Source: Actinocatenispora thailandica (GTDB taxonomy: Bacteria; Actinomycetota; Actinomycetes; Mycobacteriales; Micromonosporaceae). From it: a stretch of 64,000 bases of DNA. This document shows, piece after piece, positions 9,054 to 18,830 of this stretch. The stretch's first letter is position 1. Every line of letters begins with the position of its first letter. Location of the stretch: positions 5,392,198 through 5,456,197 of the forward strand of contig NZ_AP023355.1 in assembly GCF_016865425.1 (NCBI RefSeq). Reading direction: 5' to 3'. The translations under genes and the position numbers were made by a program. The notes under the pieces are model-generated. The model searched no databases, was not told the origin of the DNA, and saw nothing but the letters and a program-made list of their open reading frames with translations.

Positions 9054-12000
9054 CGCGGCCGGGCCAGCCGCGGGATCGCCGCCGCGGGCGCCTCGGTGGC
9101 GGCGTCCCGGCGCTGCTCGACCAGCTCCGCCATGCCGGCCACGGTGGTCGTCTCGAACAGGCTGCGCATCGGCAGCTTCACCCCGGTCGCGGTGCGCACC
9201 TTCCCGATCAGCTGCACCGCGACCAGCGAGTTGCCGCCCAGGTCGAAGAAGTCGTCGTCCCGGCCGACCGCCGGCACGCCGAGCACCTCGGCCCAGATCG
9301 CCGCCAGCTGCGCCTCCAGCTCGGTACCGGGTGCCGCCTCGTCGCCGAGCGCCCCGCCCGCGTCCGGATCGACCGGCCCGGTGAGCGTGTCGATGGTCGC
9401 GGCGGCCGCCGCGAGTTGCTCGTCCATCGGCCGCACCGACACCGCGACCTGCGGCCCCAGCCCACCGGACAGCAGCCGCCACAGCACCTCGGCGCCGTCC
9501 GCCGGCGCGATCCCGCCCGCCGCACCGCTGCCGCCCGCGGTACCGCCGGGCGGCGTGCTGCCGCGGTCCGCCGCCGCGGCACCTGGTGACAGCGCACCGG
9601 CCGGTGCCGGCGCGGCCCCGCCCGCCGGGGGTGCGCCGGACGCCGGGGTGGCCTGCACGGTGCTGGCCATCGCCGCCGGGTCGACCCGGCGCAGCATGAA
9701 GTCGGCGATGTCGACCAGCACCCGGCCGTCGTCGTCCAGCAGCCGGATGTCGGCGGTGGTGACCTCGTCGCCGGGCTGCCCGACCGCGTGCGCCCACAGC
9801 CGCGCCGGCAGCGGCGCGTGCACGGTGATCCGGCCGTACCCGAGCGGCAGGAACGAGCCGCCCTCGACGTCGAGCAGGCTGGTCGCCTCGTCCAGCAGCG
9901 CCGGGTGCAGCGGCCAGTCGGCGAGTTCGGCCGCGACCGCCGGCGGCGCGACCAGCCGGGCCAGCACCTCGCCGGCACCCCGGTGGACGGCGCGCAGGTT
10001 CTGCCAGCGGCCACCGAACTCGACCAGCCCGGACCGGGACCGGTGGCTCGTCACCTCGGTGCCGGCACCCAGCCGATCGCGCAGCTCGGCCACCGCGATC
10101 GGTTGCGGCGCAGCGGTGCGCACCCAGGCGGCGGTGCCGCGTACGTGCGGGCCCGCGCCGGTGGCGACCGTGACGTCGTACCCGTCGTCGCCGGGACGCA
10201 GCCGCACCTGCACGGTCGTCTCGGCACCGTCCGGCACCGCCAGCGGCGCGACGAACGCCACGTCGCGCAGCTCCACCACGGCGTCCGCGGCGGGCGCCGG
10301 CACCGCCGCGGCCAACGCCGCCCGGATCAGCTCCAGATGGCCGGTGCCGGGCAGCACCGGCACCCCGGCGATCCGGTGCTCACCCAGCACCCAGTCGCTG
10401 GCGGGCCCGAGCCGGCCGCGGACCACCGAACCCGGCCCGTCGTCGACCCGGTCGGTCAGCACCGGATGCCGCACCGCGCGCACCGCCCCGGCCGGTCCGG
10501 CAGCGGAGTCGGCGTCGGCCGGCGATCCCACCGCGAGCGCGCCGGCACCGGCAGCGGACGAGGCAGCCTCGGCGGTACCGCCGAGCGCGGCCGGGCGGGC
10601 GGTCTCGACTGCCATGCCGACCTCGCTCCAGGCACCCCAGTCGACGCTGAGCACCGGGCAGCCGAACCCGCCACCGTGGTGCGCCACCGCATCCAGGTAG
10701 GCGTTCGCCGCGGCGTAGTCGGCCTGACCGAGCCCGCCGACCACGCCGGTCACCGACCCGCACAGCACCACGAAAGCCAGGTCGAGGTCGCCGAACACCT
10801 CCGCCAGCGCGCGGGTGCCGGCGAGCTTGGGCGCCAGTACCGCCTCGACCGCCTCCCGGGTCTTCACCTCGATCAGGCCGCCGCCCGGGACACCGGCGGC
10901 GTGCACGATGCCATCCAGCCGGCCGTACTCGGCGAGGATGCGCTCGCGCACCACCCGCAGCGCGGTCGCGTCGGTGACGTCCGCGGCGACCGGCAACACC
11001 TGGCCGCCGGCCGCCTCGATGCGCCGGATCGCGGCCACCGTGCGGCCGATGCGATCGCCGCCGCCGGCCAGCGCCGCCCACTGGTCACGCGGCGGCAGCG
11101 GGGTGCGGGCCAGCAGGACGATCCTCGCCCGGCAGCGGCGGGCCAGGTCCTCGGCGACGGTGCCGCCGATCCCGCCGGTGCCACCGGTGATCAGGTACAC
11201 GCCGCCGTCGGGCAGCGAATCGGCCGCCGCCGGCAGCGGCACCGGCTCGAAGCCGGGCGCCCAGCGCCGGCCGCGGCGCAGCGCCACCGTCTGGCCGTAC
11301 TCGCCGGACGGTGGCACCCGCAGCTCGGCGGCGACCGCCGCCACGTCCGACGAACTGGCCGCGTCGACGTGCCGGACGGTGACCACGCCGGGCAGCTCGG
11401 TCGGCAGCGACCAGGCGGCCGCCGCGGCGCCGGCCGCGACCGGGTCGGTCACGTCGCCGCCCAGCACCGCCCGGGTACCGGCGGTGACCACGTCCAGGTG
11501 CACCGGGCCGGGCAGCGACGCCTCGGCCAGTGCCTGGCCGAGCGCGACGATGCTGTGCACCGCCTCGTCCACCCCGGAGTCCGGGCCCGAGTGCTGGTGC
11601 TGGGTCCCGGGAGCCGCCGACCGGACCGTCCAGGCGTGCACGACCCGCTGCGGGACTCCGGAACCCGCCGCCAGCTCGGCGAGCAGCGCCGCGTACCCGG
11701 CGCGGTCGGCCGGGGCGAGCGCGGGCGCCCGTACCGTGTCGGGGCCGAGTGCGGTGGCGAGCGCGTCGCCGTACTCGCCGTCGGCCAGCAGCAGGCAGCG
11801 CGGGGCCGCCGGCACGTCGACGGCCGGCGGCAGCTGCCGCCAGACCGGCACGCTGCACCACTGCGCCATGCCGCGGTCCACCGGCGCCGGGGCGGGCGCC
11901 GGTGCGGCCGACGGCGCCGGGTCGACCCAGTGGTAGCTGCGCTCGTACGGGTAGGTCGGCAGCGGGATCCGCCGCCCCGGCTGGCCGAACCCGGCCAGGT

Positions 12001-14506
12001 CGACGCCGGCCGCCCAGAGCCGACCGGCCGCCGCGTACAGGGGGGCGAGATCGCCCTGCCGGCCGTCCGGGCCCGGCAGGCTCGGCACCGGCAGCCGCTC
12101 GTCCCGTGGGATCTGCATCCGGGCCAGCCCGACCAGCTGGTTGCCCGGCCCGCACTCGACCGCGAGCCAGTCGCCGTCGGCGCGCAGCCGCGCCACGCAG
12201 TCACCGAACCGGACCGGCTCGCGCAGGTGCGCCGCCCAGTACGCCGGGTCGGTGGCCTGCTCGGCGGTGATCCAGTCGCCGGTGCGGTTGGACAGGTATC
12301 GGCGCTGCGGCGCGTGCCGCGGCACCGCGGCGACCAGCTCGGCGAACTCGGCGAGCACCGGGTCCATCGACGCGGAGTGGAACGCGTGCGAGGTGCGCAA
12401 CCGCCGACGGCCGACCCCGCGCCCGGTCAGCTCCTCCGCGTAGCGGTCGATCAGGTCCGCCGGCCCGGACACCACGCAGGTGCGCGGCCCGTTCACCGCC
12501 GCGACGTCCAGCCCGGCCGGCAGCGACTTGGCGACCTCGTCGGCGGCCAGCTGCACGGCGAGCATCGAGCCCGGCGCCGCCGACTGCATCAGCCGACCCC
12601 GGGCCGCCACCAGTCGCAGCGCGTCGGCCGGCGCGAACACGCCGGCCAGGGTGGCCGCCACGTACTCGCCGATGGAGTGGCCGATCATCGCCGCCGGCGC
12701 CACACCCCAGGACTCCCAGAGCCGGGCCAGCGCGTACTCGACGGTGAACAGCGCCGGCTGGGCATGCCGGGTCTGCTGCAGCGTCTCGCCGTCGGCGGCA
12801 AGCGGGTCGGCGCCCAGCACCGCGGCGCACTCGGCCACCGCGGCGGCGAACACCGGCTCCGCGGCCCGCAGCTGCGCTGCCATTCCCGCGTACTGCGCGC
12901 CCTGGCCGGAGAACAGGAACGCCACCTGCGGCGCGGACCTGCCGACCCGGTCGGTGTGCCGTTTGCGGTCGGCCAGCGCCCGCACCGCGCCGGCGGTGTC
13001 CTCGGCCACCACCACGGTGCGGTGCGGATGCGCCTCGCGCCCGACCCGCAGCGTGTACGCGACGTCGGCCAGCGGCGTGTCCGGTGCCTCGGTGAGCCGG
13101 GCGGCGAGCTGGTCGACCACGGTGGCCAGCGCGGTCTCGGACCGGGCCGACAGCTGGATCAGCTCGACCGGCCGCGCCGGAGCGGCCGCCGGCGCCGCCG
13201 CCGGCGCCTCCTCCAGCACCACGTGCGCGTTGGTACCGCCGATGCCGAACGAGCTGACCCCGGCCCGGCGCGGCCCGTCGTCGGCCGGCCAGCCGGACAG
13301 CATCGCGTTGACGTAGAACGGGCTGGTGGTGAAGTCGATCGCCGGATTCGGCGACTCGTAGTTGATGCTCGCCGGGATCAGCTTGTGCTGCAACGCCAGT
13401 ACCGTCTTGATCACCCCGGCGACACCGGCCCCCTGGGACAGGTGGCCGATGTTCGACTTCACCGAGCCCAGCGCGCACCAGCCGGCGTCGTCGGCCTGCG
13501 CGCCGTACGCCGCGGACAGCGCGGCCACCTCGATCGGGTCACCGAGTGCGGTGGCGGTACCGTGTGCCTCCACATAGGACACCGTGCGCGGGTCGATGTC
13601 GGCCATCGCCAGCGCCTGCGCCACCACGTCGGTCTGGCCCTCGACGCTGGGCGCCGAGAAACCGACCTTGGCCGCACCGTCGTTGTTGATCGCGTTGCCG
13701 AGGATCACCGCCCGCACGTCGTCGCCGTCGGCCAGCGCGTCGGACAGCCGCTTGAGCACGATCACGCCGCCGCCGCTGCCCCACAGGGTGCCGGCGCCGC
13801 GGGCGTCGAACGGCCGGCAGTGCCCGTCCGGCGCGGTGATCCCGCCGTCCTGCGCGATGTAGCCGCCACCGTGCGGCAGCTCGATGCACACCCCGCCGGC
13901 CAGCGCCATGTCGCACTCGCCGTTGCGCAGCGCCTCGCAGGCGAGGTGGATCGCCACCATCGAGGTGGAACAGGCGGTGTGCAGGGTGAAGCTCGGCCCG
14001 CGCAGGTTCAGCTTGTACGACACCAGCGTCGCGACGTAGTCCGGGTTGTTGCCGATGTTGACCGCGAGGTTGCCGGCGGCGTCGGCCAGCCGCGGGTTCG
14101 CCCGCACGTTCTTCCACAGATAGTCGGTGGCACCGGTACCGGCGTAGACGCCGACCAGCCCCGGGTAGCGGGCCGGATCGTAGCCGGCGTCCTGCAACGC
14201 GGTGTGCGACAGCTCCAGGAACAGCCGGTGCTGCGGGTCGGCGACGTCGGCCTCCCGACGGCTCATCCCGAACAGCCCCGGATCGAAGTACTCGATGTCG
14301 TCGATCACCGGTGCGGCGGCGACGAAGTCGGGATGGTCGACCATCTCGGCCGGCAGCCCCAGCTTCAGCTGCTCGTCCCGGTTGGAGAACCGGATCGACT
14401 CGACGCCGTCGACCAGGTTCGACCAGAACTGGCCGGCGTCCCGGGCGCCCGGCACCCGGCAGGCCAACCCCACCAGTGCGATGCGCTCGACGTTGTCCTC
14501 GGTCAT
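9050..14506 (-). CDS. Type I PKS module KS-AT-KR-DH-ACP
   Basis: 1818 residues. The KS (1-430) has Cys in HTACSTSMVAIH, His in EAHGTATALGDP and His in KSNIGHLSQGAG, so it should extend. The AT has GHSIGEY near 609 and HAFH near 707, the malonyl-CoA signature. The KR has GGTGGIGG near 1109 and Ser/Tyr/Asn in CGSVTGVVGG and QADYAAANAYL. A DH follows the KR: HRIAGVPVLPG near 1379 fits HxxxGxxxxP, and LHPALLDEATS supplies the Asp although the usual Gln is missing. The ACP Ser is in LGGNSLVAVQ near 1760. A Gly/Pro/Ala-rich linker lies before the ACP. Expected chemistry is one malonyl extension, ketoreduction and dehydration to an enoyl unit. Both ends overlap neighbouring genes by 4 bases (ATGA), so translation is coupled. 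Confidence 0.92.
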   Translation of the reverse strand: MTEDNVERIALVGLACRVPGARDAGQFWSNLVDGVESIRFSNRDEQLKLGLPAEMVDHPDFVAAAPVIDDIEYFDPGLFGMSRREADVADPQHRLFLELSHTALQDAGYDPARYPGLVGVYAGTGATDYLWKNVRANPRLADAAGNLAVNIGNNPDYVATLVSYKLNLRGPSFTLHTACSTSMVAIHLACEALRNGECDMALAGGVCIELPHGGGYIAQDGGITAPDGHCRPFDARGAGTLWGSGGGVIVLKRLSDALADGDDVRAVILGNAINNDGAAKVGFSAPSVEGQTDVVAQALAMADIDPRTVSYVEAHGTATALGDPIEVAALSAAYGAQADDAGWCALGSVKSNIGHLSQGAGVAGVIKTVLALQHKLIPASINYESPNPAIDFTTSPFYVNAMLSGWPADDGPRRAGVSSFGIGGTNAHVVLEEAPAAAPAAAPARPVELIQLSARSETALATVVDQLAARLTEAPDTPLADVAYTLRVGREAHPHRTVVVAEDTAGAVRALADRKRHTDRVGRSAPQVAFLFSGQGAQYAGMAAQLRAAEPVFAAAVAECAAVLGADPLAADGETLQQTRHAQPALFTVEYALARLWESWGVAPAAMIGHSIGEYVAATLAGVFAPADALRLVAARGRLMQSAAPGSMLAVQLAADEVAKSLPAGLDVAAVNGPRTCVVSGPADLIDRYAEELTGRGVGRRRLRTSHAFHSASMDPVLAEFAELVAAVPRHAPQRRYLSNRTGDWITAEQATDPAYWAAHLREPVRFGDCVARLRADGDWLAVECGPGNQLVGLARMQIPRDERLPVPSLPGPDGRQGDLAPLYAAAGRLWAAGVDLAGFGQPGRRIPLPTYPYERSYHWVDPAPSAAPAPAPAPVDRGMAQWCSVPVWRQLPPAVDVPAAPRCLLLADGEYGDALATALGPDTVRAPALAPADRAGYAALLAELAAGSGVPQRVVHAWTVRSAAPGTQHQHSGPDSGVDEAVHSIVALGQALAEASLPGPVHLDVVTAGTRAVLGGDVTDPVAAGAAAAAWSLPTELPGVVTVRHVDAASSSDVAAVAAELRVPPSGEYGQTVALRRGRRWAPGFEPVPLPAAADSLPDGGVYLITGGTGGIGGTVAEDLARRCRARIVLLARTPLPPRDQWAALAGGGDRIGRTVAAIRRIEAAGGQVLPVAADVTDATALRVVRERILAEYGRLDGIVHAAGVPGGGLIEVKTREAVEAVLAPKLAGTRALAEVFGDLDLAFVVLCGSVTGVVGGLGQADYAAANAYLDAVAHHGGGFGCPVLSVDWGAWSEVGMAVETARPAALGGTAEAASSAAGAGALAVGSPADADSAAGPAGAVRAVRHPVLTDRVDDGPGSVVRGRLGPASDWVLGEHRIAGVPVLPGTGHLELIRAALAAAVPAPAADAVVELRDVAFVAPLAVPDGAETTVQVRLRPGDDGYDVTVATGAGPHVRGTAAWVRTAAPQPIAVAELRDRLGAGTEVTSHRSRSGLVEFGGRWQNLRAVHRGAGEVLARLVAPPAVAAELADWPLHPALLDEATSLLDVEGGSFLPLGYGRITVHAPLPARLWAHAVGQPGDEVTTADIRLLDDDGRVLVDIADFMLRRVDPAAMASTVQATPASGAPPAGGAAPAPAGALSPGAAAADRGSTPPGGTAGGSGAAGGIAPADGAEVLWRLLSGGLGPQVAVSVRPMDEQLAAAAATIDTLTGPVDPDAGGALGDEAAPGTELEAQLAAIWAEVLGVPAVGRDDDFFDLGGNSLVAVQLIGKVRTATGVKLPMRSLFETTTVAGMAELVEQRRDAATEAPAAAIPRLARPR

Positions 14507-15969
14507 CGTCGACCTCCGGTCTCGGCTCGATCCCCGTTGCCGTTCGATCCCTGTGCTGCCCGGTCCCGTTGCCGGGCCGACCCGCGGGTCGCTTCCGGAC
14601 CGGCTGCCCGGTCGGCGCGGTCCGGTCGCCCGGCCGGCTCGATCCAGTGCCGTTGGCGGCGGAACCGGTGGGCCGGCAACGGGGTGCGGCGCGGCCCGTC
14701 GGCCGGAGCCGGCTCCCCCAGTACGACGTGCGCGGTGGTGCCGCCCAGCCCGATCGCGCTGACCCCGGCGTACCGGGGGCCGGGCGTCGGCCATCGGCGG
14801 GTCGTGGTGGCGATCTCGAACCGGCCGGCGGCGAGGTCGACGTCCGGGTGCGGCGCCTCGACGTGCAGGCTCGCCGGGACGACCCCGTCGCGCACCGTCA
14901 GCGCCGCCTTGATCAGCCCGGCGACCCCGGCCGCCGCGTCCAGGTTGCCGATGCTCGGCTTCACCGAGCCGAGCAGGCAGCCGTCGGCCGCCCCGGCGAA
15001 CACCGAGCCGAGCGCGCGTACCTCGATCGCGTCGCCCAGCGGGGTGCCGCTGCCGTGCGCCTCCAGGTAGCCGATGTCGGCCGGCGTCAGCTCCGCGGTG
15101 GCCAGCGCCTCCGCGACCGCGTCGGCGAGGCCGGCCACTCCCGGTACCGCGAAGCCACCGCGCCGGGCGCCGTCGTTGGTGACCGCCCAGCCGCGCAGCA
15201 CCGCGTACACCCGGTCGTCGGTGACGTCCTCGCATCGCTTCAGCACCACCCCGGCGGCGCCGCTGCCGTACCGGGTGCCCTGCGCCTTGGCGTCGAACGC
15301 GCGGATCACGCCGTCCGGCGACAATCCCGCCCGGGCCAGATAGCCCGACGGTGTCGTCGCCGCCACCGAGGAGCCGCCCGCGATCGCCAGATCGCAGCGG
15401 TAGTCGAGCAGGCTCTGCGCCGCCAGGCAGACCGCGACCAGCGACGACGCGCACGCCGCCTGGGTCGCCACCGCCGGCCCGGTCAGCCCGAGCTTGTACG
15501 CGGTGCGCAGCGGCAGGTAGTCGGGCGCGTGACCGGGCGGCATCGGCTCGTCCGCGGCGCCGAGCCGGTCCGGCCGGTACAGGTGGCGCAGGAAGTACCG
15601 GTTGACCGAGGTGCCGGTGAACACGCCGACCGGCGCGTCGAGCCGGCCCGGCTGTTCTCCGGCGTCCTGCAACGCGTGCCAGGCGACCTCCAGGAACAGC
15701 CGGTGCTGCGGGTCGATCTCGGCCGCCTCGGCCGGGGTGTAGCCGAAGAACTCGGCGTCGAAGTCCTCGATGCCGGGCAGGTAGCCGCCGGCCCGCACGT
15801 ACCGCGGGTCGGCCAGCAGCTCGTCGCCGACCCCGGCGGCGCGCAGCTCGACGTCGGAGTACCGGTGGATCGCGTCGACGCCGGCCCGCAGGTTGTCCCA
15901 GTAGCCGGCGACGTCGGCGGCGCCGGGCAGCCGGGCCGCCATCCCGACGATCGCGATCTCGTCGCTCAT
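14503..15969 (-). CDS. Stand-alone ketosynthase lacking AT; second active-site His replaced by Asn
   Basis: 488 residues, a complete type I KS with no other catalytic domain. The nucleophile Cys is present (QAACASSLVAV, near 171) and the first His (EAHGSGTPLGD), but the usual KSNxGH motif reads KPSIGN, with the Asn codon at 14944-14946. KSs that lose this His cannot decarboxylate the extender and act as non-elongating transfer domains in trans-AT systems. The tail PLPAHRFRRQRHWIEP is the linker normally found after an AT, so the AT may have been lost by deletion. The gene lies between the NRPS with an A-T end and the full PKS module, which suits a gate passing an aminoacyl chain to the PKS. 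Both ends overlap neighbours (ATGA). Confidence 0.88.
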   Translation of the reverse strand: MSDEIAIVGMAARLPGAADVAGYWDNLRAGVDAIHRYSDVELRAAGVGDELLADPRYVRAGGYLPGIEDFDAEFFGYTPAEAAEIDPQHRLFLEVAWHALQDAGEQPGRLDAPVGVFTGTSVNRYFLRHLYRPDRLGAADEPMPPGHAPDYLPLRTAYKLGLTGPAVATQAACASSLVAVCLAAQSLLDYRCDLAIAGGSSVAATTPSGYLARAGLSPDGVIRAFDAKAQGTRYGSGAAGVVLKRCEDVTDDRVYAVLRGWAVTNDGARRGGFAVPGVAGLADAVAEALATAELTPADIGYLEAHGSGTPLGDAIEVRALGSVFAGAADGCLLGSVKPSIGNLDAAAGVAGLIKAALTVRDGVVPASLHVEAPHPDVDLAAGRFEIATTTRRWPTPGPRYAGVSAIGLGGTTAHVVLGEPAPADGPRRTPLPAHRFRRQRHWIEPAGRPDRADRAAGPEATRGSARQRDRAAQGSNGNGDRAETGGRR

Positions 15970-18830
15970 CGGGCACCCCGCCGGGCCGCCCGGCGCGCCA
16001 TCCGCGCCGCCAGCCGCTCCCCGCCGGCGCCCGCCGCCATCTCGGCGCGCCGCGCCCCACCACCGTCCATTGTGGACACGTTGGTCGCGGCGGCGATCCG
16101 GCGCGCCAGCGCGCTGACCGTCGGGTACTCGAACAGTTCCGGCAGCGGCAGCCGCACCCCGAGGTCACGTTCCAGCCGCCGCTGCACGCCGGCCAGCGCC
16201 AGCGAGTGGCCACCCAGGTCGAAGAAGTTGCGGTCCACGTCGACGAGCGGCACGCCCAGCTCCGCGCTCCAGGCCGCGGCCACGGTACGCACCAGCGGAT
16301 CGTCCGGCAGTGCCCCGGCGGCGGGCGCCGGCGGGGCGGGCAGCGCGGCGACGTCCACCTTGCCGGTCGGCGTGGTCGGCAGCGCGTCGAGCACCACCAC
16401 CGCCCGGGGCACCAGATAGTGCGGCAGCCGCTCGGACAGCTGCGCCAGCAGCCGGTCCGCGGTCAGCCCGGCCGACCCGGACACGTAGCAGACCAGTTCC
16501 CGCTCGGCCGGCACCGTGCCGGCCGGCCGGTCCCGGGCCACCGCGACGGCCTGGCGCACACCGGGCAGCTCGGCCAGCACCGCTTCGATCTCGCCGAGTT
16601 CCACCCGGTACCCGCGGATCTTCACCTGCCGGTCGACCCGGCCCAGGTGCACCAGCCGGCCGTCGGACAGTCGCCGGGCCAGATCACCGGTGCGGTAGGT
16701 CCGGGCGTCTCCGGCGGTCGGGAACGGCCGGCCGACGTACCCGATGGCGAGGTGCCGGCTGCGCACCACGACCTCGCCGAACAGTGCCGCCGGCGCACCG
16801 GAGGGGGTGCACAGCGTCACCTCGATGCCCGGCAGCGGGTGGCCGACCGGCACCAGCCCGCCGGCCGGCGGCGCGGTCAGGTGGTCCTGCGCGATGAAGC
16901 TGATCTCGGTGGCGCCGTAACCGTTGACGAACACGCCGTCCGGCGCGAAGTGCCGCCAGTAGGCGACCGCGTCGGCGGCGTGCACCGCCTCGCCGCCGAG
17001 CAGCACCACCCGGATCGCCGGCAGCCGACCGCCGTCCAGCGCCGCGACCAGATGCCGGTACACCGTCGGGGTCGAGTGGTAGACGCTGACCTGGCGCTCC
17101 TGCAACGCGTCGACCAGATGCGCCAGCCCGTGGGTACGGATGTCCACCGGCACCGCCGCCGCCCCGGACAGCAGCGCCGAGAACAGGTCGGTGATCGCCA
17201 TGTCGAAGCTGAACGAGCTGAGCACCGCGACCCGGTCGTCCGGGTCGATGCGCGCGTTGTCGATGTGGTTGCCGGCCGCGAACAACACGTTGCGGTGGCT
17301 CTGCACCACGCCCTTGGGCAGCCCCGTCGACCCGGACGTGTACAGCACGTACGCCTCGGCGTCCGGGTCGGTGTCGGGCACCGGCAGCGGCGCCGCGGGC
17401 AACCCGGACACGTCCAGCACCCGGACGGCGGGTGGCAGCGTGCCGCGCGCCGTTCGCCCGCTCGCCGCCTCGGCGGTCAGCTCCGCGGCGAGGCGACGGG
17501 TACTGGCATCGACCAGCACGGTGTGCACACCGCTGTCGCGCAGCAGGTGCGCCAGCCGCGCCGGCGGGTACGACGGGTCGGCCGGCACGTAGGCGGCGCC
17601 GGCGGCGAGCGTACCGAGGATCGCCGCGACCGTGCTGGCGCCGTGGCCGAGCAGCACCGCGACCCGGCCACCGGCCGGCACGCCGGGGCCGGCGGCTGCC
17701 CGGTCACCGGCCGTCCCGCCGGCGGCGATCGCCCGCGCGACGCCACCGGCCGCCGCGGCCAGCGCGGCGTAGCCGAGGGTGCCGTCGTCGGCCAGCACCG
17801 CGGGCCGATCGGGCTGCGTGGCGGCCAACTCGGCGAACCGGCCGAGCACCGTGCCGGTGCGCTGCGCGGGGCGCCACCCGACCGAGGGGCGGTGCCGGTC
17901 ACCGAGTTCGGGCGGCCGGCGGCGCTCGATGGTCATCCGGTCCGGCAACTCGCCGGCGGTCAGGGTGGCGGCCAGGTCGGCGGCCAGGCACCCGGCGAGG
18001 GCGTCGTCGACCACCTGCCGGTCGTGGCCCAGCCAGACCCGGTTCCCGGTCACCACCACGACCAGGTCGCACGGGTACCACCCGGCGGCCAGGACCAGCT
18101 CGGCCACCTCGTCGGTGCACCCCGGCACCATCGCATCGCCGGTCACCAGCCAGACCGACGCCGCCGCCGGCGCCTCCTGGTACGGCACGCCCGCCGCCGG
18201 CGTTTCCTGATACGGCACGCCCGCCGCCGGGCTGGCCCCGGTCGTACCGGCGTCGACCGGATCGACGGCCGCGGCGCCGACGGGATCGGCCGCACCGGCC
18301 GCGTCGTCACCGCTCAGGATCAGCCGCGGGCCGGACTCGCCGGCGACCGCGCGAGCGATCGGGAACCCGACGGTACCGGTGTAGCGGGTCAGCACCGCCC
18401 GCAGCGCGCGCTGCACCTGGTGTGCCGAGCCGGCGTGATCGGCGGCTACCGCGCACCAGCCGTCCACGCCGTGCCGTGACTCGACCACCCGCCCCGGCGC
18501 CAGTTCCGGCGCCACCCAGTCGTGCCGCACCGCCGGTGCCAGCGCAGCGGTCCTGGACCGGATCGCTGGCCTGGCCGGCCGGCCGAGGAGGTCCGTCCAG
18601 GCCCCGGCGAGCGACCGGTGGTCGAACCCGCCGTCGGCGTCGACCTCGAGCCGCGCCGCGCCGGGACCGGCCTGCCGCCCGGGAGGCGCTTCGCTCCAGG
18701 AAACCCGCCACCCCGGATGCGCCTCGTGCCAGGCCGGCAACCGCGGTGTCACCTCCGCCGGATCGACGATCGCGGTGCGCCGCAGCGCATCCGGCGGTAC
18801 CGACGGGTAGCGGGAGCCGAGCGTGGTCAC
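15966..18830 (-). CDS. NRPS: degenerate condensation-like region, A, T
   Basis: 954 residues from a GTG (18830) that overlaps the upstream stop as GTGA. Residues 1-300 have no HHxxxDG; short stretches (ADHAGSAHQVQRALRAVL; WYPCDLVVVVTGNRVWLGHD) resemble halves of a condensation domain, so I read it as a degenerate, truncated C domain. Residues 325-800 are an adenylation domain (YTSGSTGLPKG near 498, YGATE, YRTGDLARR, TGKVDVAAL), and a carrier Ser is in LGGHSLALAG near 875. The pocket reads DMTHLGGFIK by GrsA alignment, an unusual code I cannot assign; Asp235 argues for an alpha-amino acid rather than beta-alanine. Placement after panD and before the lone KS suggests it loads the starter or the unit handed to the PKS. 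Confidence 0.85.
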   Translation of the reverse strand: MTTLGSRYPSVPPDALRRTAIVDPAEVTPRLPAWHEAHPGWRVSWSEAPPGRQAGPGAARLEVDADGGFDHRSLAGAWTDLLGRPARPAIRSRTAALAPAVRHDWVAPELAPGRVVESRHGVDGWCAVAADHAGSAHQVQRALRAVLTRYTGTVGFPIARAVAGESGPRLILSGDDAAGAADPVGAAAVDPVDAGTTGASPAAGVPYQETPAAGVPYQEAPAAASVWLVTGDAMVPGCTDEVAELVLAAGWYPCDLVVVVTGNRVWLGHDRQVVDDALAGCLAADLAATLTAGELPDRMTIERRRPPELGDRHRPSVGWRPAQRTGTVLGRFAELAATQPDRPAVLADDGTLGYAALAAAAGGVARAIAAGGTAGDRAAAGPGVPAGGRVAVLLGHGASTVAAILGTLAAGAAYVPADPSYPPARLAHLLRDSGVHTVLVDASTRRLAAELTAEAASGRTARGTLPPAVRVLDVSGLPAAPLPVPDTDPDAEAYVLYTSGSTGLPKGVVQSHRNVLFAAGNHIDNARIDPDDRVAVLSSFSFDMAITDLFSALLSGAAAVPVDIRTHGLAHLVDALQERQVSVYHSTPTVYRHLVAALDGGRLPAIRVVLLGGEAVHAADAVAYWRHFAPDGVFVNGYGATEISFIAQDHLTAPPAGGLVPVGHPLPGIEVTLCTPSGAPAALFGEVVVRSRHLAIGYVGRPFPTAGDARTYRTGDLARRLSDGRLVHLGRVDRQVKIRGYRVELGEIEAVLAELPGVRQAVAVARDRPAGTVPAERELVCYVSGSAGLTADRLLAQLSERLPHYLVPRAVVVLDALPTTPTGKVDVAALPAPPAPAAGALPDDPLVRTVAAAWSAELGVPLVDVDRNFFDLGGHSLALAGVQRRLERDLGVRLPLPELFEYPTVSALARRIAAATNVSTMDGGGARRAEMAAGAGGERLAARMARRAARRGAR
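18171..18230. repeat. Two tandem 30-bp repeats in an NRPS linker
   Basis: Two copies (18171-18200, 18201-18230) share TACGGCACGCCCGCCGCCGG and encode AAGVPYQExP twice, in the N-terminal degenerate C-like region of the NRPS. It is a spacer that has grown by duplication, in line with that region being under weak constraint. Confidence 0.75.

Noticed and set aside
9788-15070. Very long plus-strand open frame opposite the PKS genes
   Set aside because: It is a GC-bias shadow: the translation is rich in Arg/Gly/Pro/His with no domain, while the minus strand encodes clear KS, AT, KR, DH and ACP motifs.
15966-18830. Adenylation domain for beta-alanine
   Set aside because: The pocket begins with Asp235 (DMTHLGGFIK), the residue that binds an alpha-amino group; beta-alanine domains I know differ there.
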